From Bacteroidaceae bacterium (lineage in GTDB: Bacteria; Bacteroidota; Bacteroidia; Bacteroidales; Bacteroidaceae), in NCBI GenBank assembly GCA_024693505.1, contig JAILKU010000096.1:1-38664 (forward strand): a DNA stretch of 38,664 bases. The letters are read 5' to 3'. Made by a program: the position numbers and the translations under genes. Of this stretch, positions 25,991 to 34,633 are shown piece by piece (position 1 is the stretch's first letter; the number at the start of each line of letters is the position of its first letter). The notes under the pieces were generated by a model, which did not search any database, was not told the DNA's origin, and saw only the letters and a list, made by a program, of their open reading frames with translations.

Positions 25991-26533
25991 ATGGAAACAA
26001 AACATCCTCTTGAAAAATTCCTTTTTTGCCCTGTCTGCGGCGCATCGCGCTTCGAAGTCAGCAGCGAGAAAAGCAAGCAGTGCGGAGCGTGCGGCTTCGA
26101 GTTCTTTCTGAATCCAAGTACATCGACAGTAGCCGTTATCGTGAACACGAAAAACGAACTGCTGGCAGTGCGCCGTGCCAAGCAGCCGGCTAAGGGTACA
26201 CTAGACCTGCCAGGCGGTTTCTGCGACTGCGGCGAGACAGCCGAACAGGGCGTGATACGCGAGGTCTTGGAAGAAACCGGCCTGAAGGTAGATCAAACGG
26301 AATACCTGTTCTCATTGCCCAACGTATACCCCTATAGCGGTTTCAACGTGCATACCATGGACCTGTTCTTCCTTTGCAGGGTGGAAACAACCGAAAATGC
26401 CCGTGCGATGGATGATGCCAGCGAGCTGGTGTGGCTGCCGTGGGATAAGATCCAGCCCGCCGCCTTTGGCCTAAACTCCATAAGAAAGGGTGTAGAGCAA
26501 CTTTTGGCAAAGGGAACCATAATAACAGACTGA
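25991..26533 (+). CDS. NUDIX hydrolase with N-terminal zinc ribbon
   Basis: The 180-residue protein has a four-cysteine zinc ribbon (C13, C16, C31, C34: FCPVCG and QCGACG) joined to a NUDIX domain. The NUDIX box is complete, G76-x5-E82-x7-REVLEETGL (R90 to L98). NUDIX enzymes cleave nucleoside diphosphates linked to another group; the ribbon recalls NudC-type NADH pyrophosphatases, but the protein is shorter and the substrate is open. The start is fixed: the codon just before ATG 25991 is TGA, and no other start precedes the first cysteine pair. With the -7 box four bases upstream, the mRNA is probably leaderless. The gene is divergent from the flotillin operon and ends in a repeat-associated hairpin. 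Confidence 0.92.
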   Translation: METKHPLEKFLFCPVCGASRFEVSSEKSKQCGACGFEFFLNPSTSTVAVIVNTKNELLAVRRAKQPAKGTLDLPGGFCDCGETAEQGVIREVLEETGLKVDQTEYLFSLPNVYPYSGFNVHTMDLFFLCRVETTENARAMDDASELVWLPWDKIQPAAFGLNSIRKGVEQLLAKGTIITD

Positions 26534-26557
26534 ACTCCCCCGGGTGCGATGAGGGCC

Positions 26558-26635
26558 TTTTCTCCCCTCCTTTCGGGAGGGGCTGGGGGAGGGTCTTTTT
26601 TTTTACGCGAGGCGGGTCTAGTAAAATTTACACCC
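26558..26635 (-). repeat. GC-rich interspersed repeat, copy B, inverted relative to copy A
   Basis: Read on the minus strand it runs from GTGTAAATTTTACTAGACCC through GACCCTCCCCCAGCCCCTCC, nearly base for base as in copy A at about 156-227. The main difference is a longer A/T run. It sits at the 3' ends of two convergent genes. Confidence 0.85.
26564..26604 (+). terminator. hairpin and T-run downstream of the NUDIX gene
   Basis: CCCCTCC (26564-26570), the loop TTTCG and GGAGGGG (26576-26582) form a perfect 7-pair stem. A nine-T run at 26596-26604 follows after 13 bases. It may terminate NUDIX transcription, though the T-run is further from the stem than usual. The structure is part of repeat copy B. 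Confidence 0.5.
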
Positions 26636-26850
26636 TTCATGCAAGCATGACTCTCCGCTCGCTGCTCTCTCGGTTCGGGAAACTTCAAGCAAGCTTGATT
26701 TCCACTCGCTGCCCCAGGAGTTCTTCGGTCAAGCCTCAGGCGCAGGCGGAACATAATGCATAATTCATAATTCCCCTTTCAGCTCTCACTCCTTTTGCAT
26801 TTGTTGGGACATCCTTCCTCTTTTATGAAATCATAGCGGACAGCAGTAAT

Positions 26851-28008
26851 TTAAAACTCTTCCGGTCCGCGCACTTGCGACTGGAAGGTGCCGTCCTTGA
26901 CGCTGCGACGGGCCGGGGCGGGCTTGCTGCCCCCGGTGGCGGCGCGTGCGCTACCCCTATAGTCGGCCCAGCGCTGCAGGATGAGACGGACGTAGCCCTC
27001 GGTCTCGCTGCCGCGCATATAACCGTATTTCACGTCGGGGTCGCGGTAGTATCTCGGTTCTGCCAGGTGCAGGATATAGGTGGACACTTGTTTCCAGTCT
27101 TTATCGTTGCCTCCGTTCTTACGTGTCAGCGTCATCGCATCTCTGACGTGATGGGCTCCGCCATTATAGGCAGCCAGGACGAAGGCTATCCTGTCCTGGG
27201 GATCTGTTATGTCACGGAAGGTTGCATTCAGCTGGTTGATGTATCGTGCAGCGCCGGCAATATTGCTTTCGGGATCGAAGACCTGGCTCCCACTGACACC
27301 CAGGTGGGCTGCTGTGGCGGGCATGAGCTGCATCAGGCCCTGTGCCCCCGCCCATGAGACTGCCTTCGGGTCGAAACCCGATTCCTGATAGCATTGTGCT
27401 GCCAAGAGGCGCCAGTCCCATCCGGCTGTGGTGCTGTGCCGGATGAACAGGTCGTCGTAGGGGCTGATGACGCCGTGCTGACGGTCCTGCATGACAGGAC
27501 GACTATGCCGTTTTACGGTATGGGGCTTCTGGACCTGAGCGGCCAGTTTCTGTGCGCGCCTAGGGTTCCACCATTTCCTTAACGCCTCGGTAAGCAAGGG
27601 GGTGTTGTTGCGGGTGGGCCAGGGCTTGTCCTTTTCAAGTTCCAGGCAGATGAAATCCACCTCCCCTGCTTCCAGCCGCTTCATCATGGACATGCTGTCG
27701 GATGCGATTTCCATTTGCAGGCTCACCCCTATCATACGGGCAAACTCCTCTGCCATCTGGAACTGCAGTCCAAATCCCTGACCGCGGTATTCGTAATAGG
27801 TGTCGGGACCGCTCATCGTAACACCTATCAGGGTGCCGGCAGACAGGATCTGCGGCAGGTCGTAAACGTCCACTGTGTCCGGCTTTTCCAACTCAGAACC
27901 GAATATGATGGAAGGGCGGTGCTCGCGGCTATCGTTGCAGGCGTACAGCAATACCGCACCTGAGACAATTATTATACAGCGCCGTATCAGACAGACTATG
28001 TTAGCCAT
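26851..28008 (-). CDS. MltF-like lytic transglycosylase lipoprotein with half a solute-binding module
   Basis: The 385-residue protein should cleave peptidoglycan glycan chains from the outer membrane. A hydrophobic start ends in LYAC (C24), a relaxed lipobox. The SLT domain fills about residues 180-350, with catalytic E209 in CYQESGFDP, then GLMQLMP (224-230) and AYNGG. The N-terminal region (LPQILSAGTLIGVT to RLEAGEVDFI, about 51-120) is lobe 1 of a family-3 solute-binding domain. It then jumps directly to KPWPTRNNTPLLTEALRKW (128-146), which resembles the end of that domain in full-length MltF. Roughly 100 residues, the second lobe, are missing with the frame intact. It is the last gene of the seven-gene minus-strand cluster. 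Confidence 0.88.
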   Translation of the reverse strand: MANIVCLIRRCIIIVSGAVLLYACNDSREHRPSIIFGSELEKPDTVDVYDLPQILSAGTLIGVTMSGPDTYYEYRGQGFGLQFQMAEEFARMIGVSLQMEIASDSMSMMKRLEAGEVDFICLELEKDKPWPTRNNTPLLTEALRKWWNPRRAQKLAAQVQKPHTVKRHSRPVMQDRQHGVISPYDDLFIRHSTTAGWDWRLLAAQCYQESGFDPKAVSWAGAQGLMQLMPATAAHLGVSGSQVFDPESNIAGAARYINQLNATFRDITDPQDRIAFVLAAYNGGAHHVRDAMTLTRKNGGNDKDWKQVSTYILHLAEPRYYRDPDVKYGYMRGSETEGYVRLILQRWADYRGSARAATGGSKPAPARRSVKDGTFQSQVRGPEEF

Positions 28009-28028
28009 GTTGAATGAGTCGGTTCCTG

Positions 28029-28895
28029 TCAGGGCAGCTCTATGTCGGCATAGACCGGGACGTGGTCGGAGAGCAGGCAGGGGTGTTTTGTCTCGTCATC
28101 TGTTATGCAGCGCAGGGAGCGGAGATCCGGCGTCAGGAATATGAAGTCTATGCGGCTCCGCTGCGACACTTCTATTTTCCCGAAGCTGTGGAACGTACCT
28201 TCGTTTCCCTGTTTGCTGCGCGCATGCTGCCAGGCCTCCAGCATGGGGAAGCTCTCTTCCTCGCTGAGCATCATGGCATAGGGCTTGCTCGACGGGGTGC
28301 AGTTGAAGTCGCCCGTTACGATGATGGGCAGCCCCTGGGCATATTTCTTGAGGCGCTGCTTCACCAGGTGGGCACTCTTCTCCTGTGCCGAGGTGCTTAC
28401 GTGGTCGAAATGGGTATTGGCATAGAGGAACTGCTCTCCCGTCTCCTTGTTCTTCAGGATAACCCACGTCATGATACGCCGGCAGGCAGCTCCCCAGGTG
28501 TTGCTACCCTTCACCTCGGGCGTATCGGAGAGCCAGAAGGTGCCGGACTTCATCAGTTCGTATTTATCCTTCAGATAGAAGATGGGGCACCACTCTCCGC
28601 CCAATCCGCCGTCGCGCCCCTCGCCTACCAGCTCGTACTCGGGCATGCTGGCCTGGAAGTGCAGAACCTGTGTGTGGACGGCTTCCTGGAGCCCGAAGAC
28701 GTCGGCCTCGTTGTCGTGAACGAAGGTCATTACGGCTTGCCGCCGGTTTCCCCATACGTTCTTGCCGTCGTTCGAATTCAGGTAGCGGATATTAAACTGC
28801 AGTACCCGGATCATGCTGCCCGCCTGTATCTGCAAGGGTACAAGCATGAGGAAAAGTAATAGGATGCACGGTGTGCGGAATCTGAAATTGCACAT
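28029..28895 (-). CDS. secreted endonuclease/exonuclease/phosphatase-family protein
   Basis: The 288-residue product starts with a signal peptide (about residues 8-25, CILLLFLMLVPLQIQA before GSM). The EEP fold motifs are all visible: QFNIRY (N35), GLQEAV (E71), NTHFDH (H162, D164, H165), GDFN (D196, N198) and LLSDHVPV (D277, H278). These metal-dependent enzymes cut phosphodiester or phosphomonoester bonds, in nucleic acids, sphingomyelin or inositol phosphates. The exported location suggests an extracellular or periplasmic substrate, not identifiable from sequence. It lies 17 bases after the LRR gene and 20 before the transglycosylase gene, so all three are probably one transcript. Confidence 0.88.
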   Translation of the reverse strand: MCNFRFRTPCILLLFLMLVPLQIQAGSMIRVLQFNIRYLNSNDGKNVWGNRRQAVMTFVHDNEADVFGLQEAVHTQVLHFQASMPEYELVGEGRDGGLGGEWCPIFYLKDKYELMKSGTFWLSDTPEVKGSNTWGAACRRIMTWVILKNKETGEQFLYANTHFDHVSTSAQEKSAHLVKQRLKKYAQGLPIIVTGDFNCTPSSKPYAMMLSEEESFPMLEAWQHARSKQGNEGTFHSFGKIEVSQRSRIDFIFLTPDLRSLRCITDDETKHPCLLSDHVPVYADIELP

Positions 28896-28912
28896 ATAGT
28901 TCTCTGTTTAAG

Positions 28913-30520
28913 TTATTTGACAACTTTACGGCCCCGGATGATATATACGCCCTTCTGAAGGGGACTGCCGGGGGTGGAGCCTTCCCCGATGCGCCTGCCT
29001 GAGAGGTCATAGACGATGCCTTCGCCAGCTTCTGCAGGCAAGGCCGGAATGTCGGTCGTGAGCGCATCGTCCACGATATTGGCGAAGTGGCCCCAAAGGG
29101 ACTGCATGCGATAGACGCTCCTGGAACCAGTCCTGACATGCAGGCAAGCTCCGGCAAACATGTCTTCGCTGAAACTGGTGTAGTGGATGGTCGGGGGCAT
29201 GCTACTTTTCGTGAGGATGTCTCTCACGGCGCTGCAACCCTCGAAGGCTGCCTCCCCTATCTGGCGCACCGTGGCGGGCAGGTCGATGACTTGAAGGTCC
29301 GGGCAGTAGTTGACGGCCCGGGGTTCAATCGTGGCGAGCAGGCTCCCCTGGGCAGCCGCCAGGCCTTTCATGTCGCTTGTGCGGGTCAGCGCGTCGTAGG
29401 ACAGGGTGTTCATCCGCGCCGGCAGCCAGACTTGCTCGTCGAGTTCGCAGTCCATCAGGGCACCTCTTGCCAGCGGGGTGGCGGAAGCAGGCAGAACGGG
29501 GTGGACGCGATGGCTGAGGCCGGCGGGCCAAGCGATGATCTGGGACTTGGTGCGGTTGTAGAGCACGCCCTCAACACTCGTATAGAGCGTGTTTTGCACA
29601 GGGATTGAGATACTCTCAAGGGCCGGGCAATGGTCGAAGACGTAGTGCTCGGAGATGTTCTTCAGACGGGCGGAGAGTGTGACGCTCTGCAGGGCATTAC
29701 AGCCGTAGAAAGGCGACAGGCCCAAGTCGGTCAGGCCATCGGGGAGGACCAGTTCGCTCAGGGCGGTGCATCCGCGAAAGGCGAAGTCTCCGATGCCGGC
29801 AAGCGCCTTGGGCAGTGAGATGGCTGCAAGAGACGTCATGCCATCGAAGGCGAAGGGCTGCAGGGCGGTGACCGACTGAGGCAGTGTAATCGACGTCATG
29901 CTGCTGCATCCTGCAAAGGCACCCTCTCCGATTTCCTTCAGCGCGGTGAGTTCACTCAGGTTCGTCTGTCCGAGGGCGGCGCATTTGCTAAAGGTGCGCG
30001 CAGGCAAGGTCGTAAGGACTACGGGCAGCTTTGCCTGCGTGAGCTGGGTGCAGCCCGAGAAAACGCCATAACCCATGCTCTTCACGGCCCAGCCAGACAT
30101 GTCTATCTCCGTGAGCGCAGTACCGATAAATGCATAGTCGCCAACGTGACGAACATCCGTCAGACCCTTCAGCTCCTGCAGGAACGAGCATCCGATGAAT
30201 GCCTCGTTGCCTATGCTGTCTAATTGGGCGGGCAGCGTCAGGCTCCTCAGATATTTCTGACCGGCAAAAGCCTGGAAGCTGATGGCATTCACCCGACAGC
30301 TCTTGCCTGAAATACCCACTTGACTCTCTATCGTCTTCGTCCCCACCAGCCTGTTGGACACACCCGTTACGGAAGCTGTGTTTTCGCTGGTGGCCGTATA
30401 TATGATACCCGCTTTGGTGACTGTCTGCCCCCATCCGTTCAGCGCCAGCCCCAGGGCGGCGAAGAGCACCAGAAAGATTCGATTTGTATTCATGGTTCTG
30501 TGTTTTGGTTTTCTATTCAT
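28913..30520 (-). CDS. BspA-like leucine-rich repeat surface protein
   Basis: The 535-residue protein has a signal sequence (MNTNRIFLVLFAALGLALNGWG after a possible nine-residue extension). About fifteen LRR_5/BspA repeats follow, of the kind LPAQLDSIGNEAFIGCSFL and LPKALAGIGDFAFRGCTAL. The last 40 residues (GIVYDLSGRRIGEG... then KGVYIIRGRKVVK) form a short type IX-like tail similar to that of the secreted protein at 487-1296. BspA proteins of oral Bacteroidetes bind host matrix or mediate coaggregation; that role here is by analogy. The ATG at 30520 overlaps the GH35 stop (ATGA), which favours coupled translation, but the ATG at 30493 would give a more normal signal peptide. Confidence 0.9.
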   Translation of the reverse strand: MNRKPKHRTMNTNRIFLVLFAALGLALNGWGQTVTKAGIIYTATSENTASVTGVSNRLVGTKTIESQVGISGKSCRVNAISFQAFAGQKYLRSLTLPAQLDSIGNEAFIGCSFLQELKGLTDVRHVGDYAFIGTALTEIDMSGWAVKSMGYGVFSGCTQLTQAKLPVVLTTLPARTFSKCAALGQTNLSELTALKEIGEGAFAGCSSMTSITLPQSVTALQPFAFDGMTSLAAISLPKALAGIGDFAFRGCTALSELVLPDGLTDLGLSPFYGCNALQSVTLSARLKNISEHYVFDHCPALESISIPVQNTLYTSVEGVLYNRTKSQIIAWPAGLSHRVHPVLPASATPLARGALMDCELDEQVWLPARMNTLSYDALTRTSDMKGLAAAQGSLLATIEPRAVNYCPDLQVIDLPATVRQIGEAAFEGCSAVRDILTKSSMPPTIHYTSFSEDMFAGACLHVRTGSRSVYRMQSLWGHFANIVDDALTTDIPALPAEAGEGIVYDLSGRRIGEGSTPGSPLQKGVYIIRGRKVVK

Positions 30521-32118
30521 TTTTCAGGATAAGTATAAAGCTTGATACGGTAGATGCCGGAGACGGTTCTGCCTTGCGCCAAGGGAAGCCAGTTGTGATG
30601 ACCCGTCTCATCGCCGTTAAGCACTCTGAGCGTGCGCCATTCTCCATTTTCCGCCGGTTCCACTTCCTCGGCCCATCCGATTTTGCAGACCTGCCCCTGA
30701 CGTTCGCTGTGGAATACCACTTGGCAGCCCGCGCCTGCCACGATGAACTCATCGTCGGCTATCTTGACCGCAAGGCCGTGGGCGCGGCGCGCATCCTTTA
30801 AGTAATGTACTTCCATTTCATAGGGGCTGAAGACGAGCCTTACCGTATCGCCCGCGCCATCAACCACTTCCTGCCGCACAAAACCGTGCATCCGGCCTGT
30901 ACCCTGATAGTCCGATATAAGAGGCAGCAAACCGCCCAAGACCCGGTATTCCTCGCAGAATATGCTGTCCTTTGCGGCATCCTCTATGCCAAAAGGTGAA
31001 AAGCAGATGGCATTATGCTCAGCCAAAGTATAGTAGGCATTCCCCGCCTCCAATTTGAGTTCCGGGATAAAGAGCGCATTGTCTGGCCGGTGATAGGCTT
31101 CAACTATGCGGTAAAGTGTCGGACGGTAAATATCCGGTGCAAGAAGATCCACCGAAGGGGCCAAGGCCTTGTAGACATCCAGTACGGTAGGCCTGGGACC
31201 TCCGTTCGGATAGCTGCCCGGCTGGGCATCTTCGTCGGCCATCCAGCAGTTGACGTAGGCCGGAAGGGGGTAAATCGCTTTTCCAGAGCGGGTTACTTCT
31301 TCGGCAAACTGTGCAAAGGCTGCAGCCATAAAGAACTGACGGGTCAAGTCGCCTTGGCCGAACAGTTCCTCCCAGCTTCCCTTCTTCTTGCTGCCACTCG
31401 CCTTCCATTGCCGCACCAGGCTGCCCTCCATCTTTTTCCAGTTTTTCTGCAAGTAGTCTGTCAGGCCCTGCGGAACCGGCCCGCTGAAGGCATCCCTTGC
31501 CTCCGGGCAATGATCCACATCTACAAAGGCCCCCATTTCATTTTCCACCTGAATCATGCAGACGCGCCTGTTCCGGTCTTGCTCTTTCAAATGCTTCAGC
31601 ATCTGGCAATATGCCCTGCTGTCAGCCTTTACTGTTTCTTGGCAGAAAGGAGAAAGCGTGGTGGTATTATGGTTCAGGCTGTCCCTTGTACGGAAGAAGC
31701 GCCTGGTATCTTTTTTCACCCAAAGGGGAGCATAGGACGACTCTCCGTTCTTATAAGACGCGAACCAAATGAGTACCAGGGGCATACGCGCCTCATCGGC
31801 AATACAGATCATACTGTCCAGTATGCTGAAGTCGTATCTCCCTTCCTGCGGTTCCACCTGTTCCCAGCTGACAGAGCCGATCAGGGCATTCAGTCCCATT
31901 GCCCGTACCGTCTCGAGCGCTTTTCTGAACGATGAAGGCGTAGAGGACGTAGAGTTATGCAACTCCCCGCCCAGCAGGATCATTGGCCGACCGTCCTGGA
32001 CAAGCCGCGTCGTTCCGTTTATTTCTTTCAGTACGGCAGACGACTGGGCATTTGCCCGACAGGCCATAAAAGCCAGTGCCAGCAGAGCGACCAATCCCTT
32101 TTTCATATACGCTTTCAT
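30517..32118 (-). CDS. GH35 beta-galactosidase-like glycoside hydrolase (DUF5597 type)
   Basis: The 533-residue protein has an N-terminal export signal (MKKGLVALLALAFMACRANA). It could be cleaved after ANA or lipidated at the cysteine in FMAC. The TIM barrel shows GGELHNSTSSTP, the acid/base motif IQVENEMG (E194) and the likely nucleophile E353 in FIPELKLE. The C-terminal part (about 400-533) matches DUF5597 as I recall it. GH35/DUF5597 enzymes attack terminal beta-galactosides of plant or host glycans. A second ATG (32106) is a good alternative start. It sits 8 bases after coaD, an odd place for a glycosidase, and overlaps the next LRR gene by four bases. Confidence 0.88.
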   Translation of the reverse strand: MKAYMKKGLVALLALAFMACRANAQSSAVLKEINGTTRLVQDGRPMILLGGELHNSTSSTPSSFRKALETVRAMGLNALIGSVSWEQVEPQEGRYDFSILDSMICIADEARMPLVLIWFASYKNGESSYAPLWVKKDTRRFFRTRDSLNHNTTTLSPFCQETVKADSRAYCQMLKHLKEQDRNRRVCMIQVENEMGAFVDVDHCPEARDAFSGPVPQGLTDYLQKNWKKMEGSLVRQWKASGSKKKGSWEELFGQGDLTRQFFMAAAFAQFAEEVTRSGKAIYPLPAYVNCWMADEDAQPGSYPNGGPRPTVLDVYKALAPSVDLLAPDIYRPTLYRIVEAYHRPDNALFIPELKLEAGNAYYTLAEHNAICFSPFGIEDAAKDSIFCEEYRVLGGLLPLISDYQGTGRMHGFVRQEVVDGAGDTVRLVFSPYEMEVHYLKDARRAHGLAVKIADDEFIVAGAGCQVVFHSERQGQVCKIGWAEEVEPAENGEWRTLRVLNGDETGHHNWLPLAQGRTVSGIYRIKLYTYPEK

Positions 32119-32126
32119 GATTCGCC

Positions 32127-32585
32127 TTATCTGTTATACTTCAACCCAAGGGGAAGGTACTCCTGGATGTCGCGTCCGAAGTAAGCCAATTCGCGGACGG
32201 TACTGCTGCTGATACAGCTCAGTTGCGGATCGGCCGCGAGTAGTATGGTCTCCATGCCCGTCAGAGCTCTGTTAACCTGGGCTATTTCGCGCTCATATTC
32301 AAAGTCCTTCAGGCTGCGCACCCCACGCAGAATAGCCGTAGCGCCCACCTCCTTTGCAAAGTCCACGGTCAGGCCGGTATATTGCTCCACCCGAACACGC
32401 TTTTCCTTGGCATAGAGGCGTCGCAGTGCAGAAACCCGCTCGGCGCAAGAAATCCACCCGGGTTTTTCAACATTGTGACCCACGGCAATGACGATTTCAT
32501 CGAACAGCGTCAGCCCGCGAGTAACGATATCGGCATGACCGCGAGTGAAGGGATCGAACGAACCGGGAAAGAGAGCCGTCTTCAT
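32127..32585 (-). CDS. coaD: phosphopantetheine adenylyltransferase
   Basis: CoaD transfers AMP from ATP to 4'-phosphopantetheine in coenzyme A synthesis. The 152-residue protein has the nucleotidyltransferase start [18 protein letters not shown], with the TxGH motif at 14-17 (T14, H17), and the C-terminal motif ISSSTVREL. Length is normal. Its ATG overlaps the parE stop by four bases (ATGA), showing translational coupling with the topoisomerase gene, a pairing I recall in other Bacteroidetes. Confidence 0.96.
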   Translation of the reverse strand: MKTALFPGSFDPFTRGHADIVTRGLTLFDEIVIAVGHNVEKPGWISCAERVSALRRLYAKEKRVRVEQYTGLTVDFAKEVGATAILRGVRSLKDFEYEREIAQVNRALTGMETILLAADPQLSCISSSTVRELAYFGRDIQEYLPLGLKYNR

Positions 32586-34603
32586 ACCATCTCCTCCTCT
32601 TCTTCGGCCAGGTCTTCCTCGATGACAAGGTTGTCGATGATGAAGTTCTGGCGCTCCATCGTGTTTTTACCCATATAATACTCCAACAGGTTGTCAACCT
32701 GGTCGCCCTTGTTCAAGGTTACGCGCTCCAGCCTTATGTCCGGGCCAATGAAATTGCGGAACTCATCCGGACTGATCTCACCAAGTCCCTTAAAACGAGT
32801 TATCTCGGGATCTGGCCCCAGGTCCTCGATGGCCTGCTGGCGCTCATCGTCGGTATAGCAGTATTGCGTAATGAAATCCTGTGTGATACTGAGGTGGCGA
32901 CTGTGTTTCTTCTCTTCCGAATCTTCGTCCTGTCCGGCTATGAAATCCTTTGCAGCTATCTCATCCTCCATAGCCTTCACCTTTTGCTTGCCGATCCTTG
33001 ACTTACGCCCACGCACTCTGAAAAGCGGGGTCTGCAGGATATAGACGTGGCCTTTCTTAATAAGGTCGGGGAAGAACTGCAGGAAGAAAGTTATCATGAG
33101 CAGTCGGATGTGCATGCCGTCCACATCTGCATCCGTGGCCACTATTACCTTATTATAACGCAGGCCCTCCAGCCCGTCCTCAATATTCAGGGCCGCCTGC
33201 AGCAGATTGAATTCCTCGTTTTCGTAAACCACCTTTTTCGTCATACCGTAACTGTTCAGCGGCTTGCCCCGCAACGAGAAGACGGCCTGTGTGTTCACAT
33301 CGCGGCTCTTGGTGATGCTGCCGCTGGCCGAATCGCCCTCGGTAATGAAGATGCAGGAGTCTTCCTGCTGGGTGCCCTTGGGGTCTGAGAGATGAACGCG
33401 GCAGTCGCGCAGCTTGCGGTTGTGCAGGTTGGCCTTCTTGCTCCTCTCGCGGGCCAGCTTGGCTACGCCGGCCATTGCCTTGCGCTCGCGCTCGCTCTCC
33501 GTCACCTTCTGCAGTATGACATCGGCCACATCGGTATTCTTGTGCAGGTAGTTGTCCACTTGCTCCTTCACGAAGTCGCCGATGAACTTGTCTATGCTGA
33601 TGCCGCCTTCCGGAGCAGTCGTGAGCGAGCCCAGCTTAATCTTCGTCTGGCTCTCAAACATCGGCTCCTGGATGTTGATGCTGATGGCTGCTACCAGTCC
33701 GTTGCGGATGTCCATATATTCGTAGTTCTTTCCGCTGTAATCCTTGATGACCTCGGCAATATATTTCTTGAAGGCTGCCTGGTGAGTGCCGCCCAGCGTA
33801 GTGTGCTGCCCGTTTACAAAGCTGTAATATTCCTCGCCGTTCTGGCTGCTGTGCGTAAAGGCTATCTCTATGTCTTCGCCTCGCAGATGTACAATATCAT
33901 AGAGGGCACGGGCCGTCATTCTATCCTGAAGCAGGTCCGAGAGCCCGTTGCGGCTCAGGATGCGCCGTCCGTTGAACATGATGGTCAGGCCTGTATTCAG
34001 GTAAGTATAGTTGCGCAGCATCACCTCCACGAACTCGTCCTGGAAGGCGTAATGCTTAAACAGGGTGGGATCGGGCTCGAAATAGATGAATGTGCCGTTC
34101 TCGTCCTGGGTATCCTCAGTAACGTCGGATTGCAGGATGCCCTCCTGGAAGGCGGTTCGCCGCACCTGTCCGTCGCGGTATGAGTGTGCCTCGAAATGAC
34201 GGCTCAGGGCATTAACGGCCTTCAGGCCCACACCGTTCAGGCCCACACTCTTCTTGAATGCCTTGCTGTCATATTTTCCCCCAGTATTGAGCATACTGAC
34301 GGCTTCGACCAGTTTGCCCAGGGGAATACCGCGCCCATAGTCGCGCACAGTGACGCGCAGATGGTCCTCCACCGTCACTTCAATACGCTTGCCGGCATTC
34401 ATCTTGAATTCGTCAATACTATTGTCTATAACCTCTTTCAACAGTACGTAGATGCCGTCTTCGGCATGACTGCCGTCTCCAAGTCGGCCGATGTACATTC
34501 CGGGTCGTGTGCGGACATGTTCCATATCCGAAAGGTGCCGGATGTTCTTCTCGTCATATTCCGGCGTATTTTCTGTTGCGAGGATGACTTCTTTTTCTTC
34601 CAT
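32582..34603 (-). CDS. parE: DNA topoisomerase IV subunit B
   Basis: ParE is the ATPase half of topoisomerase IV, which unlinks daughter chromosomes. The 673-residue protein has the GHKL ATPase start (MYIGRLGD, then [10 protein letters not shown] with E57 and N61), the lid [14 protein letters not shown] (121-134), the transducer, and the TOPRIM domain ([10 protein letters not shown], later [10 protein letters not shown]). The end ([20 protein letters not shown]) is ParE-like. A ParE rather than GyrB assignment rests on the N-terminal wording and the coaD neighbour. The gyrase paralogue would be elsewhere. parC is not in the window. It lies 30 bases downstream of the acetyltransferase-like gene. 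Confidence 0.92.
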   Translation of the reverse strand: MEEKEVILATENTPEYDEKNIRHLSDMEHVRTRPGMYIGRLGDGSHAEDGIYVLLKEVIDNSIDEFKMNAGKRIEVTVEDHLRVTVRDYGRGIPLGKLVEAVSMLNTGGKYDSKAFKKSVGLNGVGLKAVNALSRHFEAHSYRDGQVRRTAFQEGILQSDVTEDTQDENGTFIYFEPDPTLFKHYAFQDEFVEVMLRNYTYLNTGLTIMFNGRRILSRNGLSDLLQDRMTARALYDIVHLRGEDIEIAFTHSSQNGEEYYSFVNGQHTTLGGTHQAAFKKYIAEVIKDYSGKNYEYMDIRNGLVAAISINIQEPMFESQTKIKLGSLTTAPEGGISIDKFIGDFVKEQVDNYLHKNTDVADVILQKVTESERERKAMAGVAKLARERSKKANLHNRKLRDCRVHLSDPKGTQQEDSCIFITEGDSASGSITKSRDVNTQAVFSLRGKPLNSYGMTKKVVYENEEFNLLQAALNIEDGLEGLRYNKVIVATDADVDGMHIRLLMITFFLQFFPDLIKKGHVYILQTPLFRVRGRKSRIGKQKVKAMEDEIAAKDFIAGQDEDSEEKKHSRHLSITQDFITQYCYTDDERQQAIEDLGPDPEITRFKGLGEISPDEFRNFIGPDIRLERVTLNKGDQVDNLLEYYMGKNTMERQNFIIDNLVIEEDLAEEEEEMV

Positions 34604-34633
34604 AAATTGATATATAGGTTCAAGGTTTTTTCA

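Larger units (their letters stand above)
26534..26850. other. intergenic region between convergent genes, repeat-filled
   Basis: This stretch of 317 bases between the NUDIX gene and the minus-strand transglycosylase has no credible gene. It contains the inverted repeat copy B (about 26558-26635), small palindromic words (GCATGCAAGCATG-like, CAAGCAAGCTTG), an AT-rich ATTCATAATTC stretch and the TCAGCTCTCACTCC motif at 26779-26804, which also occurs at 321-345. Confidence 0.7.

Noticed and set aside
26851..28008. Reading the MltF-like gene as a frameshifted pseudogene
   Set aside because: The frame is open from lipobox to stop, the SLT motifs are intact, and the missing segment is an in-frame deletion with recognisable sequence on both sides.
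31015..31935. 306-codon plus-strand open frame within the GH35 gene
   Set aside because: The GH35 frame has both catalytic Glu motifs and an export signal; the opposite frame shows no family features.
33392..34183. 263-codon plus-strand open frame opposite parE, and its neighbour at 34184-34912
   Set aside because: They cover conserved parE motifs on the other strand and have biased composition without domains.
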